From: Vreelandella zhaodongensis
Lineage (GTDB): Bacteria; Pseudomonadota; Gammaproteobacteria; Pseudomonadales; Halomonadaceae
Length of the DNA stretch: 64,000 nt
Reading direction: 5' to 3'
Assembly: GCF_013415115.1 (NCBI RefSeq)
Contig: NZ_JACCDD010000009.1
Coordinates: 85,887 to 149,886 of the forward strand
This document shows, one piece after another, positions 19,689 to 27,792 of this stretch; the first letter of the stretch is position 1; each line of letters starts with the position of its first letter. A program made the translations under genes and the position numbers. The notes beneath the pieces are model-generated. The model ran no database searches. It saw only the letters and a program-made list of their open reading frames with translations, and was not told the DNA's origin.

Positions 19689-20294
19689 ATGAGCAACGAA
19701 TGGTTACTGCTTGGGCCTGTGGCACTTTATATGATGTCGATGACACTGACGCCTGGGCCAAACAACATTATGTTGACCGCCTCTGGAGCGAATTTTGGTT
19801 TTCGCAGAACCATGCCTCATATGTGGGGTATTTTAGGTGGCTGTTTTCTACTGTTTTCAGGCATTGCCCTGGGGCTTGGCGTACTGTTTGAGCGCTTCCC
19901 AATGGTACAGATAGCACTACGCTGGGTGGGTAGCGCTTATTTGCTGTATCTCGCCTGGAAGATTGCCTCCGCACCACCGCCAAATCTCAACACAACCCAA
20001 CACGGGGTGCCGCTGACCTTCTGGCAAGCGGCGATGTTTCAGTTTGCCAACCCCAAGGCATGGGTGATGGGGCTGGCATTAATGGCGGGATTTCTACCTG
20101 AAAGTGGTCAGCCAGTCGTTAACGCGCTGGTGCTAGCGGGTTTTGCAGAGATGGTAGCCCTGCCATGCATAGCCCTATGGGTTGCCTTTGGCAGCGCCAT
20201 AGGACAGTGGATTAAAAGTGATGGAGCATGGCGTTTGTTTAATATCACCATGGGACTGCTAACCGCCGCCTGTGTCATATTAATTCTACGTTAG
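19689..20294 (+). CDS. LysE/RhtB family amino acid exporter
   Basis: A 201-residue protein with about six membrane helices and the family-defining TPGPNNIML motif at about residues 19-27, followed by GFRRTMPHMWGI. The FQFANPKAWVMGLALMAGF segment in the second half is also typical. It should export amino acids or related metabolites; pairing with a divergent MocR regulator suggests induction by its substrate. The frame is open for 23 codons upstream, but MSNEW at 19689 fits the family N-terminus. Its stop overlaps by 4 bases the 3' end of the convergent I78 gene. Confidence 0.9.
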   Translation: MSNEWLLLGPVALYMMSMTLTPGPNNIMLTASGANFGFRRTMPHMWGILGGCFLLFSGIALGLGVLFERFPMVQIALRWVGSAYLLYLAWKIASAPPPNLNTTQHGVPLTFWQAAMFQFANPKAWVMGLALMAGFLPESGQPVVNALVLAGFAEMVALPCIALWVAFGSAIGQWIKSDGAWRLFNITMGLLTAACVILILR

Positions 20295-20644
20295 CCGCAG
20301 CGCAGCGCTTCAATCATGTCGTTGCTTTCTAGCAGGATATTTAGGCGATCTTCTCGGTAATCCATGGTCGCGGCGCTGTTAGGCCTGAGCACACGCACCT
20401 GCCGGGCACCACTTTCGCTTTGTAGTGTCGGCACGCTAGCTTCATCAAAAGAGGTGCCAATAGCGTGCTGAATGGCCTCTGCATCACACACAGTCTCAGC
20501 AGAGGCCGCCCCCTGCCCAACGGTAGGCGGCGCAGGAGCAGAAATATCGTCAGGTGCGCCAGCACATGCCACTAGCAAGACAGATGCCAGTACCACAGAG
20601 AGACTGCACACGCCTTTTTTTGCGCCACGTATTACGTCATTCAT
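20291..20644 (-). CDS. Peptidase inhibitor I78 family lipoprotein
   Basis: A 117-residue lipoprotein: an N-terminal signal with the lipobox LLVAC (about residues 24-28), a Pro/Ala-rich linker, then an I78 inhibitor domain. The diagnostic elements are the opening C..AIQHAIG, the RVLRPNSAATMDYREDRLNI core and the closing ALRCG, with two cysteines that probably form the family disulfide. I78 proteins inhibit serine peptidases such as subtilisin. Membrane anchoring suggests protection of the cell envelope. The start at 20644 has AAGGAAA upstream. Confidence 0.85.
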   Translation of the reverse strand: MNDVIRGAKKGVCSLSVVLASVLLVACAGAPDDISAPAPPTVGQGAASAETVCDAEAIQHAIGTSFDEASVPTLQSESGARQVRVLRPNSAATMDYREDRLNILLESNDMIEALRCG

Positions 20645-20752
20645 TGAAACGTTTCCTTGTTTGGCCAATGGTTACCCCAATATGCAAAACGGGTTAGGCA
20701 ACTATGCCTAACCCATTCATTCACGCCAAGAAGCATACGCTATAAAAAAATA

Positions 20753-20884
20753 TTAACTCGCTGCGTCCTGAACAGCTTTTCCTCCCTCTTGGACGTCTTG
20801 TCCTGCACCAGAAATCGTATTGCAGCCCGCTAAAGCACCCGCAGTCATCAGTAAAATAAAGCTGGCAGCCAATAGTTTTTTCAT
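20753..20884 (-). CDS. Entericidin A/B-like small lipoprotein
   Basis: A 43-residue lipopeptide read directly from the minus strand: a short basic start (MKK), hydrophobic segment, lipobox LAGC (Cys21), then NTISGAGQDVQEGGKAVQDAAS. The tail pattern N-T-x-x-G-x-G-x-D-V-x-x-G-G-x-A-x-x-x-A is characteristic of entericidin A/B family lipoproteins, linked to stationary-phase or stress envelope functions. An ideal ribosome site AAGGAG is placed seven bases before the ATG. An imperfect hairpin lies at 20922-20949, in the likely leader. Confidence 0.88.
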   Translation of the reverse strand: MKKLLAASFILLMTAGALAGCNTISGAGQDVQEGGKAVQDAAS

Positions 20885-21062
20885 CACTGTTCTCCTTAAC
20901 AAGTCATTCAGCATCGGGAAGCTCCTACGGAAGCCTTTCCGTATGGGAGTGCTTTCAGCGTAACAGATTTTTATAATTCCGCCTGTTTTGGCATATTCTT
21001 AGCCAGGGCGAGCCGAATCAGTACCTGCTATGCTAATCCTCATCATGTAAAGGAGTACTGAC

Positions 21063-21482
21063 TTGAAAACGTTTGAACTTGACCCACGGCTAGAAGCAGA
21101 CACGTTCCCGCTTTGTGATCTACCGTTATGCAGTGCGCTAATGATGAACGATGCCCGCTATCCCTGGGTGGTGTTAGTGCCCAAAGTTGCCTCGGTTAGC
21201 GAAGTCTTTGAGCTCAACCAGGATGATCAAGCGCAGCTTTGGCGTGAAGCAGCCGCGCTGGGCGCCACGATGAAAGAAGCCTTTCATGCCGATAAGATTA
21301 ATATTGCCACACTCGGCAACGTAGTCAGCCAACTGCATATCCACGTGGTAGCACGTTACCAAGATGATGCTAGCTGGCCTGCGCCGGTGTGGGGTAATGG
21401 CACTCCCAAGCCTTACGATTTAACCCGACAAGGTGAGCGACGTGCCCAGTTACTTGCTCAAATCGAGGGGCTAACGCTCTAG
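21063..21482 (+). CDS. HIT-domain protein
   Basis: A 139-residue histidine-triad protein. The nucleotide-binding motif reads QLHIHVVARYQDDASWP, i.e. Gln90-x-His92-x-His94, so the first histidine of HxHxH is glutamine while the middle (nucleophilic) one is kept, as in a proteobacterial HIT subgroup that ends in WPAPVWG. The upstream strand ARYPWVVLVPKVASVSEV is typical of that group. Members hydrolyse nucleoside phosphoramidates or dinucleoside polyphosphates; the substrate here is unknown. The ribosome site is AAAGGAG. Confidence 0.9.
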   Translation: MKTFELDPRLEADTFPLCDLPLCSALMMNDARYPWVVLVPKVASVSEVFELNQDDQAQLWREAAALGATMKEAFHADKINIATLGNVVSQLHIHVVARYQDDASWPAPVWGNGTPKPYDLTRQGERRAQLLAQIEGLTL

Positions 21483-21526
21483 CCTTTTATTGCGATTCAC
21501 AATACGCAGCTATTCACAATAATCAG

Positions 21527-22546
21527 CTACTCCCCAAACACCGCTGGGCCCTGCCTAGGCGACGGTGCGTTAAGTAACGGGTCGCCGGCAGGCTGAGCGG
21601 CACCGGCCAAGGCCAGCGATACGCCCAGGGCAATGATCACAGCGCCTCCCATTAACGCTACCCAACCAGCGACTTTTTCAACAATGTGTTGGCTACGCTG
21701 TTTTTGGAGGCGTTTCGTTGCCCACCCTCTCGCCACGATACTCGCTAAGGCAAGTAGCGAGACCGTTATCCCTGTACCTATCGACATCGCAATGACGGAT
21801 GCAACGCCTACATAGAACTGCCCTAACAAGCTGGCAGCTCCGACCATTAATACCGCCCCTGTACACGGGCGCATCCCAATGGCGCCTACTGTCATTAGCG
21901 CAGTGCGCCAATCAAGCGCCTGCTGAGGCTCAATATGATGGGCACCACCACAGCAATGAGTATGGTGGCCATCGTGCTGATGGCTGTGGCTGTGGCTGTG
22001 GCTGTGGCTGTGGCTGTGTTCAACATCCTGGTGCTGGCCATAGGCTTGCCGCAGCTGCTTAACCGCCCGCCAACATAGCCATATCCCTAACAACGCCACC
22101 AACATGAAGCTCGCCTGCTCCACCCAGACCACGCTGCCCATGGCTTGTCGAGTAACCCAACCAAGTCCGTGTACTAGCACCGCTACCATCGCGATAGCTG
22201 TCACCCCCTGCAGCAGCGATGCTGCAAAGGATAGCCCCAGCGCCCGGCGGGTAGCACCGCCGTGAGAGGCCAAGTAAGTCGCCAACACCGCTTTCCCATG
22301 TCCAGGTCCCGCGGCGTGAAAAACACCGTATGCGAAACTTACACCGAGTAGTGTCAGCCACGTCTCAGTGGAGGGCGTGCGAGACAATTCGGTAATCGAT
22401 AGCGTTAACGTGCGGTGTAAATCTCGCTGCCAAGCCAAGAGCTGATAACTTACCCCCTGCACATTCGCTTGCACAGTAAACACCAGCAACGCCGCGCCTA
22501 GAACGACGAGCGCTCCCCATGCCAGTTGTTGCCGCGTTAAAGGCAT
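21527..22546 (-). CDS. NiCoT/RcnA-like nickel-cobalt transporter with histidine-rich loop
   Basis: A 339-residue membrane permease of the nickel/cobalt transporter superfamily. It has the early motif FAYGVFHAAGPGHGKAVLATYLASHG (H, GPGHGK) and the later IGMRPCTGAVLMVG, both metal-path signatures of RcnA-like members. Between the two halves is a cytoplasmic or periplasmic histidine-rich loop (about residues 178-205: repeated HS followed by HQHDGHHTHCCGGAHH), a likely metal-binding switch. It is last in a four-gene unit behind a DUF1007 gene. Direction of transport (efflux versus uptake) cannot be decided from sequence. The ribosome site GGAGGG is strong. Confidence 0.88.
   Translation of the reverse strand: MPLTRQQLAWGALVVLGAALLVFTVQANVQGVSYQLLAWQRDLHRTLTLSITELSRTPSTETWLTLLGVSFAYGVFHAAGPGHGKAVLATYLASHGGATRRALGLSFAASLLQGVTAIAMVAVLVHGLGWVTRQAMGSVVWVEQASFMLVALLGIWLCWRAVKQLRQAYGQHQDVEHSHSHSHSHSHSHQHDGHHTHCCGGAHHIEPQQALDWRTALMTVGAIGMRPCTGAVLMVGAASLLGQFYVGVASVIAMSIGTGITVSLLALASIVARGWATKRLQKQRSQHIVEKVAGWVALMGGAVIIALGVSLALAGAAQPAGDPLLNAPSPRQGPAVFGE
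21981..22016. repeat. Hexanucleotide tandem repeat encoding the His-Ser loop of the NiCoT permease
   Basis: Six exact copies of TGGCTG (plus strand), in frame, encode alternating Ser and His residues. Slipped-strand copy changes would lengthen or shorten the metal-binding loop without a frameshift. Confidence 0.9.
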
Positions 22547-22565
22547 TATCCCTCCACCTAAAAGT

Positions 22566-22584
22566 TATAAAGTAACACTTTATA
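22566..22584. promoter_or_regulatory. Metal-regulator-like palindrome before the NiCoT gene
   Basis: Perfect 8-bp arms, TATAAAGT-AAC-ACTTTATA, 20 bases before the NiCoT start. An overlapping 13-mer at 22564-22576, GTTATAAAGTAAC, matches the gammaproteobacterial Zur core GTTATA-N-TATAAC at 10 of 12 specified positions. An mRNA hairpin is an alternative reading. Confidence 0.45.
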
Positions 22585-22605
22585 CACGACCTTCAGTGTA
22601 TGCCG

Positions 22606-23301
22606 CTAGAGGCATTTAACACGTCCAGTTTCAGCAAAATGACGACCAAGCCCGGGTTCCCCCTGCTCATCTACATCTAGCAACGCTGCTTGCATGACCA
22701 GCTCAGGATCGGGGTTGGCGGGTATAATACTGAGCGAGCAATCTGGTTCGCCGTTATGAATCAGCGCCTGCTCTGAAGGGCTTCCCCCCTCTTCTTCATG
22801 CACTACTTCGATATAGTAAGTTGGGTCAAACACTTGATACTCCAGTGTTCGGCCTGTCAGCGGTTGAGGTGACGCCAACGGTAAAACAAACATAAACGTT
22901 AAGCGGCTGTTGCGCTCCAGAGCTGTGTACTCGGTCACATCGCCTAACGCCTGGGGGCGCCCGTCGATGCGAATTTCGGTGAAATAGTGCTGCTGAGAGA
23001 GGTTGTCGCGGATGTCACTACCCAGCTGATCGAGCCCCTCTTCTAAGCTAGCGCCTGATACATGCTGAAGCTCTTCAAACACCACCAAACTATAAAAAGG
23101 ATCCATCTGCCACGTTTGGTGTAGCCCCGTCGCCACCCCTTCGTCGTCAGTAATTACCCGAACGCTAAGATCTATCCAGCCATGGGGGTGAGCCATAATG
23201 GCATTGCTGCCCAGGGCGCTAACGACACCTAGCGCTAACGCTCCCCAGTAGGAACGCGATGTTTTCAATAAAGCACCTCGCTTTGGTAATACCACTCTCA
23301 C
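22606..23301 (-). CDS. DUF1007 family periplasmic protein
   Basis: A 231-residue protein with an N-terminal signal sequence and the DUF1007 opening HPHGWIDLSVRVITDDEGVATGLHQTWQMDPFYSLVVFEEL right after the predicted cleavage site (MA-HPHG). DUF1007 genes commonly neighbour RcnA-like permeases, as here, which suggests a periplasmic metal-binding partner. The annotated GTG start overlaps the stop of the preceding lipoprotein gene (GTGA). A TTG at 23268 with GAGG upstream would give a cleaner signal peptide and is an alternative start. Confidence 0.85.
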   Translation of the reverse strand: MRVVLPKRGALLKTSRSYWGALALGVVSALGSNAIMAHPHGWIDLSVRVITDDEGVATGLHQTWQMDPFYSLVVFEELQHVSGASLEEGLDQLGSDIRDNLSQQHYFTEIRIDGRPQALGDVTEYTALERNSRLTFMFVLPLASPQPLTGRTLEYQVFDPTYYIEVVHEEEGGSPSEQALIHNGEPDCSLSIIPANPDPELVMQAALLDVDEQGEPGLGRHFAETGRVKCL

Positions 23302-23672
23302 GGCAACTCTCCCAACTTATTTTGCAGCGCAACTAGCCATGGATCTAACACATAGGGCGGCAGCGGCTGATTACCTCGCAGAGCCGACACGCTGACTCGG
23401 CTGCCACTCAGTTCCTCTGTTACTTTTAGCTGTAAACGGTACCCTGGCCAGCGAGCCAGACTGGCTTCAGCTCGTCCTAAGGCTAGGTCGGCGTGTCTGA
23501 CCACATAACCTTGTTCCATCATTAGCTCAACGGCGGCACGCAATGTTTGCTCTGCAGAAGCGTTATAGCGCAACTCCCGCTGCTCTAACGGCTGTGTGGC
23601 GGCGCAGCCTGCCAGCATTAAGAGCATCAGCAGAGAACATGTACTGAAAGAGGCTCGACGAAGCATTTTCAT
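23298..23672 (-). CDS. Hypothetical lipoprotein (metal operon)
   Basis: A 124-residue secreted lipoprotein with lipobox MLAGC (Cys23). The mature part (about 100 residues) alternates strands and helices, including AEQTLRAAVELMMEQGYVVRHADLALGRAEAS, which resembles small envelope domains that compare a protein with a long-lived variant of itself. No named family was recognised. It starts with ATGA overlapping the upstream lipoprotein stop and ends in GTGA overlapping the DUF1007 start, so all three are one translationally coupled unit. Confidence 0.8.
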   Translation of the reverse strand: MKMLRRASFSTCSLLMLLMLAGCAATQPLEQRELRYNASAEQTLRAAVELMMEQGYVVRHADLALGRAEASLARWPGYRLQLKVTEELSGSRVSVSALRGNQPLPPYVLDPWLVALQNKLGELP

Positions 23673-24211
23673 AGCGCTCCCTGGAAACGTAGGCAGAAAT
23701 CATCATTGCTCGCGTTATATGACTCGCGAAGGTCTCCAAGTGGGTCAAACCGACGAATATCGCGTGAGATACGTATAGCGTCCCCCCTTGCTAGCAGAGA
23801 CACACGCTCAACCTCAACCGCCTGATGGCCTGGATGACCGCCAACTCGACCACCCACCCCAAGGCCAATACTGGAACCTCGACTACCCAGGCCAAAGCCA
23901 CCAAATACTTGCATATTGCGCCCATAGCCAAAGGCGTTGTCGTAGGGGTCGTAGTAACCGATCAAATTACGCTGTCGGCTCGCGGTTACCAAACCCAGCT
24001 CAGTGTCTGTTGTCTCCAGCTCAAAGCCCCACTCCTCAAGCAGCGTAATACTCCGCGTGAGTGCATCGTGGGAACCCGCTGTTTGGCTGGCGGGGAAATA
24101 ACAGGCGGCCGAAGGGGCAGGCTCTGCTTGAGGCATGCGCGCTGGCACCGACTGACAGCCTGCCAGCACCAACAGGCACACTATGCTTATAGATACTGAT
24201 ACTGTCTTCAT
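23669..24211 (-). CDS. Hypothetical lipoprotein, first gene of the metal operon
   Basis: A 180-residue lipoprotein (lipobox LAGC) beginning at the second of two ATGs, which has AGAGGA at proper distance. The segment SITLLEEWGFELETTDTELGLVTASR resembles the corresponding stretch of the next lipoprotein (AVELMMEQGYVVRHADLALGRAEAS), so the two may be distant paralogues. The middle is glycine-rich (GYGRNMQVFGGFGLGSRGSS). Function is unknown; its position heads the unit that ends with a Ni/Co-type permease. Confidence 0.8.
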   Translation of the reverse strand: MKTVSVSISIVCLLVLAGCQSVPARMPQAEPAPSAACYFPASQTAGSHDALTRSITLLEEWGFELETTDTELGLVTASRQRNLIGYYDPYDNAFGYGRNMQVFGGFGLGSRGSSIGLGVGGRVGGHPGHQAVEVERVSLLARGDAIRISRDIRRFDPLGDLRESYNASNDDFCLRFQGAL

Positions 24212-24328
24212 AATCATTCCTCTCGCCGCTGATGCGGCTGGTGTGCCATTGAGCAGCGCGCTAAGCTCGTCTTACGCCATAACAATGCATGACCACACGC
24301 TGAGACAACGTTTTTAGGAGGTTGTGCG

Positions 24329-25468
24329 ATGAATATACTGATTTGCCCCGATAGTTTTAAGGATGCCGTTAGTGCCCAGCAGGCGGCTAATGCAATGGCA
24401 CGTGGTGTAAAGCGAGCCGCACCGACGGCAACGACTCACCTTTGCCCAATGGCTGATGGCGGCGAAGGCAGCTTGGACGCGCTGATTGCGGCAACCAACG
24501 CCGAATGTCGGCACCTGACCGTACAGGATGCATTAGGGCGTCCTCGCCAAGCATCATGGGGCTGGCTGAGTGAGCAGCGTACCGCGTTTATCGAACTGGC
24601 AGAAGCTAGCGGGCTACAACACCTTACTGCCCAGCAGCGCGATGCCCTGCATACCACCACTTACGGTGTCGGTGAGCTCTTGCTTGCCGCCTTAGATGCC
24701 GGAGCCACCAAGGCATTGCTTTTTTTAGGAGGCAGCGCCACTAATGATGCTGGCGCTGGGATGCTGCAGGCGCTTGGAGCTAAGCTATTAGATCAGAACG
24801 GCGCCCCGCTTCCTCCCGGTGGCGCAGCGCTTGAACAGCTTGCCATACTGGACTTATCCACACTCGACCCACGCCTAAGCAAATTAAGTGTCGAAGCCGC
24901 CGTGGATGTGGACAATCCACTGCTTGGCGACCGAGGGGCGAGCGCTGTCTTTGGCCCACAAAAAGGCGCATCTACTGAAGATGTCGCCACCCTTGATCGA
25001 GCCCTTGGCCACTTTGCCGACCTGAGCGCACAAGTGCTTGGCCGCGATGATCGAGCATTATCAGGCGCGGGAGCGGCTGGCGGTATGGGGTTCGCTGCCC
25101 ATTGCTTTCTCAATGCCACGTTAACACCAGGCATTGAGATAATTATGCAGCAAGCCAAACTGCCCAGCCTACTGCCTGGGATTGACCTGGTGATGACTGG
25201 AGAAGGCCGCCTGGACGGCCAAAGCCTCTCGGGCAAAACGCCCATTGGCATTGCCCGCGCCGCACAGCGCCAGGGAAAACCGGTGATTGTGCTCGCTGGC
25301 AGCCTAGGCGACGGATGGGAAGCCTGCCTAGAGGAGGGAGTCACCGCGGCCTTCGCCCTTGCCGATGGCCCAATGACGCTTGAAGATGCCTTGCCACGTA
25401 CCGCTGAGTTGCTGGCCGCTCGCTGTGAGAGCATTACGCGTCTATGGCTAGCACGACAAACCGAGTGA
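24329..25468 (+). CDS. Glycerate kinase (GlxK/GarK family)
   Basis: A 379-residue type-I glycerate kinase. It begins MNILICPDSFKDAVSAQQAANAMARG and contains PMADGGEGSLDAL, FLGGSATNDAGAGML, a GAAGGMGFAAHC loop and the TGEGRLDGQSLSGKTPIG motif, all diagnostic. It phosphorylates glycerate (to 2- or 3-phosphoglycerate) in glyoxylate, glucarate or serine catabolism. AGGAGG lies at good spacing. No other glyoxylate-pathway gene is adjacent. Confidence 0.95.
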   Translation: MNILICPDSFKDAVSAQQAANAMARGVKRAAPTATTHLCPMADGGEGSLDALIAATNAECRHLTVQDALGRPRQASWGWLSEQRTAFIELAEASGLQHLTAQQRDALHTTTYGVGELLLAALDAGATKALLFLGGSATNDAGAGMLQALGAKLLDQNGAPLPPGGAALEQLAILDLSTLDPRLSKLSVEAAVDVDNPLLGDRGASAVFGPQKGASTEDVATLDRALGHFADLSAQVLGRDDRALSGAGAAGGMGFAAHCFLNATLTPGIEIIMQQAKLPSLLPGIDLVMTGEGRLDGQSLSGKTPIGIARAAQRQGKPVIVLAGSLGDGWEACLEEGVTAAFALADGPMTLEDALPRTAELLAARCESITRLWLARQTE

Positions 25469-25721
25469 TGACTCTTGAAAAACCATCCAGGTGCCTACAC
25501 ATCCTTTAGCAGACACGCATATTCGCGGCTGCCTTTGTGCACCACGGTATTGTGTCAGCGATGAGTCAGCCGTCGCCAGCTCACCGCCACGGTAATGGAA
25601 TAGCGCTATTATCGCGATGCATAAAACTTGTTTTGCAGCGCAATGTTAGCGCCGTAAGCTAAATCAAACGATTTGATGACCGCACTGTGTAAGAGCGGTT
25701 CCAACCATGGAGGAGCACCCT

Positions 25722-26198
25722 ATGAGTGATATGAATAGCATTGGCCTACACGAAGGTAGCGCAAGTCAATTGGCTGAAAAGCTAAACCATTTGCTAGCTA
25801 ACTATCAGGTTTTCTACATGAACGTTCGCGGTTACCACTGGAACGTCAAAGGTAACGACTTCTTTGAACTGCATGCCAAATTTGAAGAGTTTTACACCGA
25901 CCTGTTGACCAAGGTAGACGAAGTTGCTGAACGCATCCTAACGCTAGGCCACACCCCGATTCACGCCTACAGCGACTATATAAAACTGTCTCGCATCCAG
26001 GAAGATAAAGACGTTCACGACGGGAAAACCTGCGTAAAAGGGGTATTGGCTGGCTACCAAACGATAATCGAACTACAGCGAGAGTTGCTGTCCATCGCAT
26101 CGGATGCCGATGATGAAGGGACTGCGGCCCAAGCAGGCGACTATATTCGCGAACAGGAAAAAACCGTGTGGATGCTCAACGCCTATTTGGGTAAATAA
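25722..26198 (+). CDS. dps: Dps-family DNA-binding ferritin-like protein
   Basis: A 158-residue protein of the Dps/miniferritin family. The intersubunit ferroxidase residues are present: FYMNVRGYHWNVKGNDFFELHAKFEEFYTDLLTKVDEVAERIL (His, Asp, Glu). It forms a dodecameric shell that oxidises iron with peroxide and shields DNA in stress. The start at 25722 is preceded by GGAGGAG; an in-frame ATG at 25707 lies inside that site. The 253-base upstream spacer should hold a regulated promoter, but no clear OxyR or Fur site was found there. A bidirectional terminator follows. Confidence 0.93.
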   Translation: MSDMNSIGLHEGSASQLAEKLNHLLANYQVFYMNVRGYHWNVKGNDFFELHAKFEEFYTDLLTKVDEVAERILTLGHTPIHAYSDYIKLSRIQEDKDVHDGKTCVKGVLAGYQTIIELQRELLSIASDADDEGTAAQAGDYIREQEKTVWMLNAYLGK

Positions 26199-26254
26199 GC
26201 GCAAGCTAACTAATACAGCACCTGTACATAGCGCTTTCAGACATAACAGCTCAC

Positions 26255-26283
26255 AAAAACGGCACCTTCACGGTGCCGTTTTT
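26255..26283. terminator. Bidirectional terminator between dps and pepD
   Basis: A 12-bp stem AAAAACGGCACC/GGTGCCGTTTTT with a 5-base loop; A- and T-rich ends serve both converging genes. Confidence 0.9.
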
Positions 26284-26301
26284 ATCGCTAACGCTCTCTC
26301 A

Positions 26302-27765
26302 CTAACGCGAGATTGCTAGCTCTTCGATTAACCCGCGCAGCATCTCCCAAAACTCAGACACCGACTCAATTTCCACCCGCTCGTCTGGCGAGTGGGCGCC
26401 GCGGATTAGCGGGCCAAACGAAATCATGTCCAGGTGTGGATACTTGCTACCTAAAATACCGCATTCAAGCCCCGCATGAATCACTTTGACCTCTGGCTCA
26501 CGCCCCATCAGTGCTGCATGACGGGCATTAAAGGTCGCTAGCAACGGGCTTTCCGGGTTAGGCGCCCAGCCTGGATAGCCATTTTCCACTTTCACTCTGG
26601 CACCCATCAGCCCAAACAACGCTTGAAAACGGCTCGCCATTGCATCCGTGGCACTGTTGTGCAGTGAACGCACCAGCGCGCAAAGGTGGAAACGCCCTTC
26701 TTCCAAACTCAACACGCCCAGGTTATTCGACGTTTCAACGACTCCAGGTACATCCGCGCTCATGCGCTCAACCCCACAAGGGGCTGCATGCAACGTGGCT
26801 AACAACATCGCGCTAGTATCGCGGGTGAGTGGCTCAACATCAGTAACATTGACGCGCTCAGCTGTTAACGTTAGCCCACTGTCTCCGCTACCCAGTTCAG
26901 CTTTCAGCGTGCCCGAAAGCGCTTCGACCATGGCAATGGCGGCGTCAACGTCTTCGGCAGGCAGCGCGATATGAGCAAATGCTTCACGAGGAATGGCATT
27001 GCGCAGCGTGCCCCCCTGATAGCTAATAAGCCGTGCATCAAACGCTTCCAGCGCCCACAACACGCGCACCAGCAGGCGATTAGCGTTACCCAGAGGCTTA
27101 TCAATATCCATCCCCGAGTGGCCGCCTTTCAGCCCGGTCAGAGCCAGCGATAACACCTGCTCATCTTCTTGTAGGGCTGCACTGGGGAGCTGGGCATCGA
27201 CCACCACATCAGCGCCACCGGCACAGCCAATATACACTTGGCCACGGTCCTCGCTGTCCAGATTAAGCAGCAAAGAACCTTCCAGCCAGTTTTCTGCAAG
27301 GTTGAGCGCGCCCCCCATCGAGGTCTCTTCCTCTAGGGTAAACAGTGCTTCCAGAGGGCCATGGGTAAGCTCGGAATCTTCCAGAACCGCTAAAATCGCG
27401 GCAACACCTAACCCATTATCAGCACCTAACGTAGTTCCGTCAGCGTGCAGCCAGCCGTCTTTTACGTAGGTTTGAATAGGGTCACGGGTGAAATCGTGGT
27501 CATGCCCTGCGTTAGCTTGGGCCACCATATCCAGATGACCTTGTAGTACGATGCCGGGCGCTTGTTCATGACCCACGGTAGCCGGTTTGCTAATGCGCAG
27601 ATTACCAAACGCATCACGGTCATGGGCGAGTCCTTGGGCGTCAGCCCAGGCTTCCAGGGTCTCCACCAGCTCGGCTTCATGGCCAGAGGGGCGCGGCGTG
27701 TTACAGAGCGTGCGAAAGTGCTGCCACACTAAACGTGGCGCGAGCGCTTCTAAATGTGCGTTCAT
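26302..27765 (-). CDS. pepD: Aminoacyl-histidine dipeptidase (cytosol nonspecific dipeptidase)
   Basis: A 487-residue M20 metallopeptidase. Metal-site motifs LQGHLDMV (His, Asp), TTLGADNGLGVAA (Asp) and LEEETSMGGA (Glu catalytic and Glu ligand) appear in the family order, and HAGLECGILGSKYP is the PepD-specific C-terminal ligand region. It cleaves dipeptides including Xaa-His in the cytosol. It lies 27 bases after tmcA on the same strand. Confidence 0.95.
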   Translation of the reverse strand: MNAHLEALAPRLVWQHFRTLCNTPRPSGHEAELVETLEAWADAQGLAHDRDAFGNLRISKPATVGHEQAPGIVLQGHLDMVAQANAGHDHDFTRDPIQTYVKDGWLHADGTTLGADNGLGVAAILAVLEDSELTHGPLEALFTLEEETSMGGALNLAENWLEGSLLLNLDSEDRGQVYIGCAGGADVVVDAQLPSAALQEDEQVLSLALTGLKGGHSGMDIDKPLGNANRLLVRVLWALEAFDARLISYQGGTLRNAIPREAFAHIALPAEDVDAAIAMVEALSGTLKAELGSGDSGLTLTAERVNVTDVEPLTRDTSAMLLATLHAAPCGVERMSADVPGVVETSNNLGVLSLEEGRFHLCALVRSLHNSATDAMASRFQALFGLMGARVKVENGYPGWAPNPESPLLATFNARHAALMGREPEVKVIHAGLECGILGSKYPHLDMISFGPLIRGAHSPDERVEIESVSEFWEMLRGLIEELAISR

Positions 27766-27792
27766 GTAAACTCTTCATTATCGATAACCGGC

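Noticed and set aside
20922..20949. Imperfect hairpin upstream of the entericidin-like gene as a riboswitch or terminator
   Set aside because: The stem has a bulge and no T-run follows; mentioned under the gene but not strong enough for its own call.
21981..22016. Short tandem repeat considered as a CRISPR-like array
   Set aside because: The 6-base units have no spacers and are in frame within a coding sequence.
24793..25434. A 213-codon minus-strand open frame opposite glycerate kinase
   Set aside because: Antisense shadow of a well-supported enzyme with Ser/Arg/Pro-rich translation.
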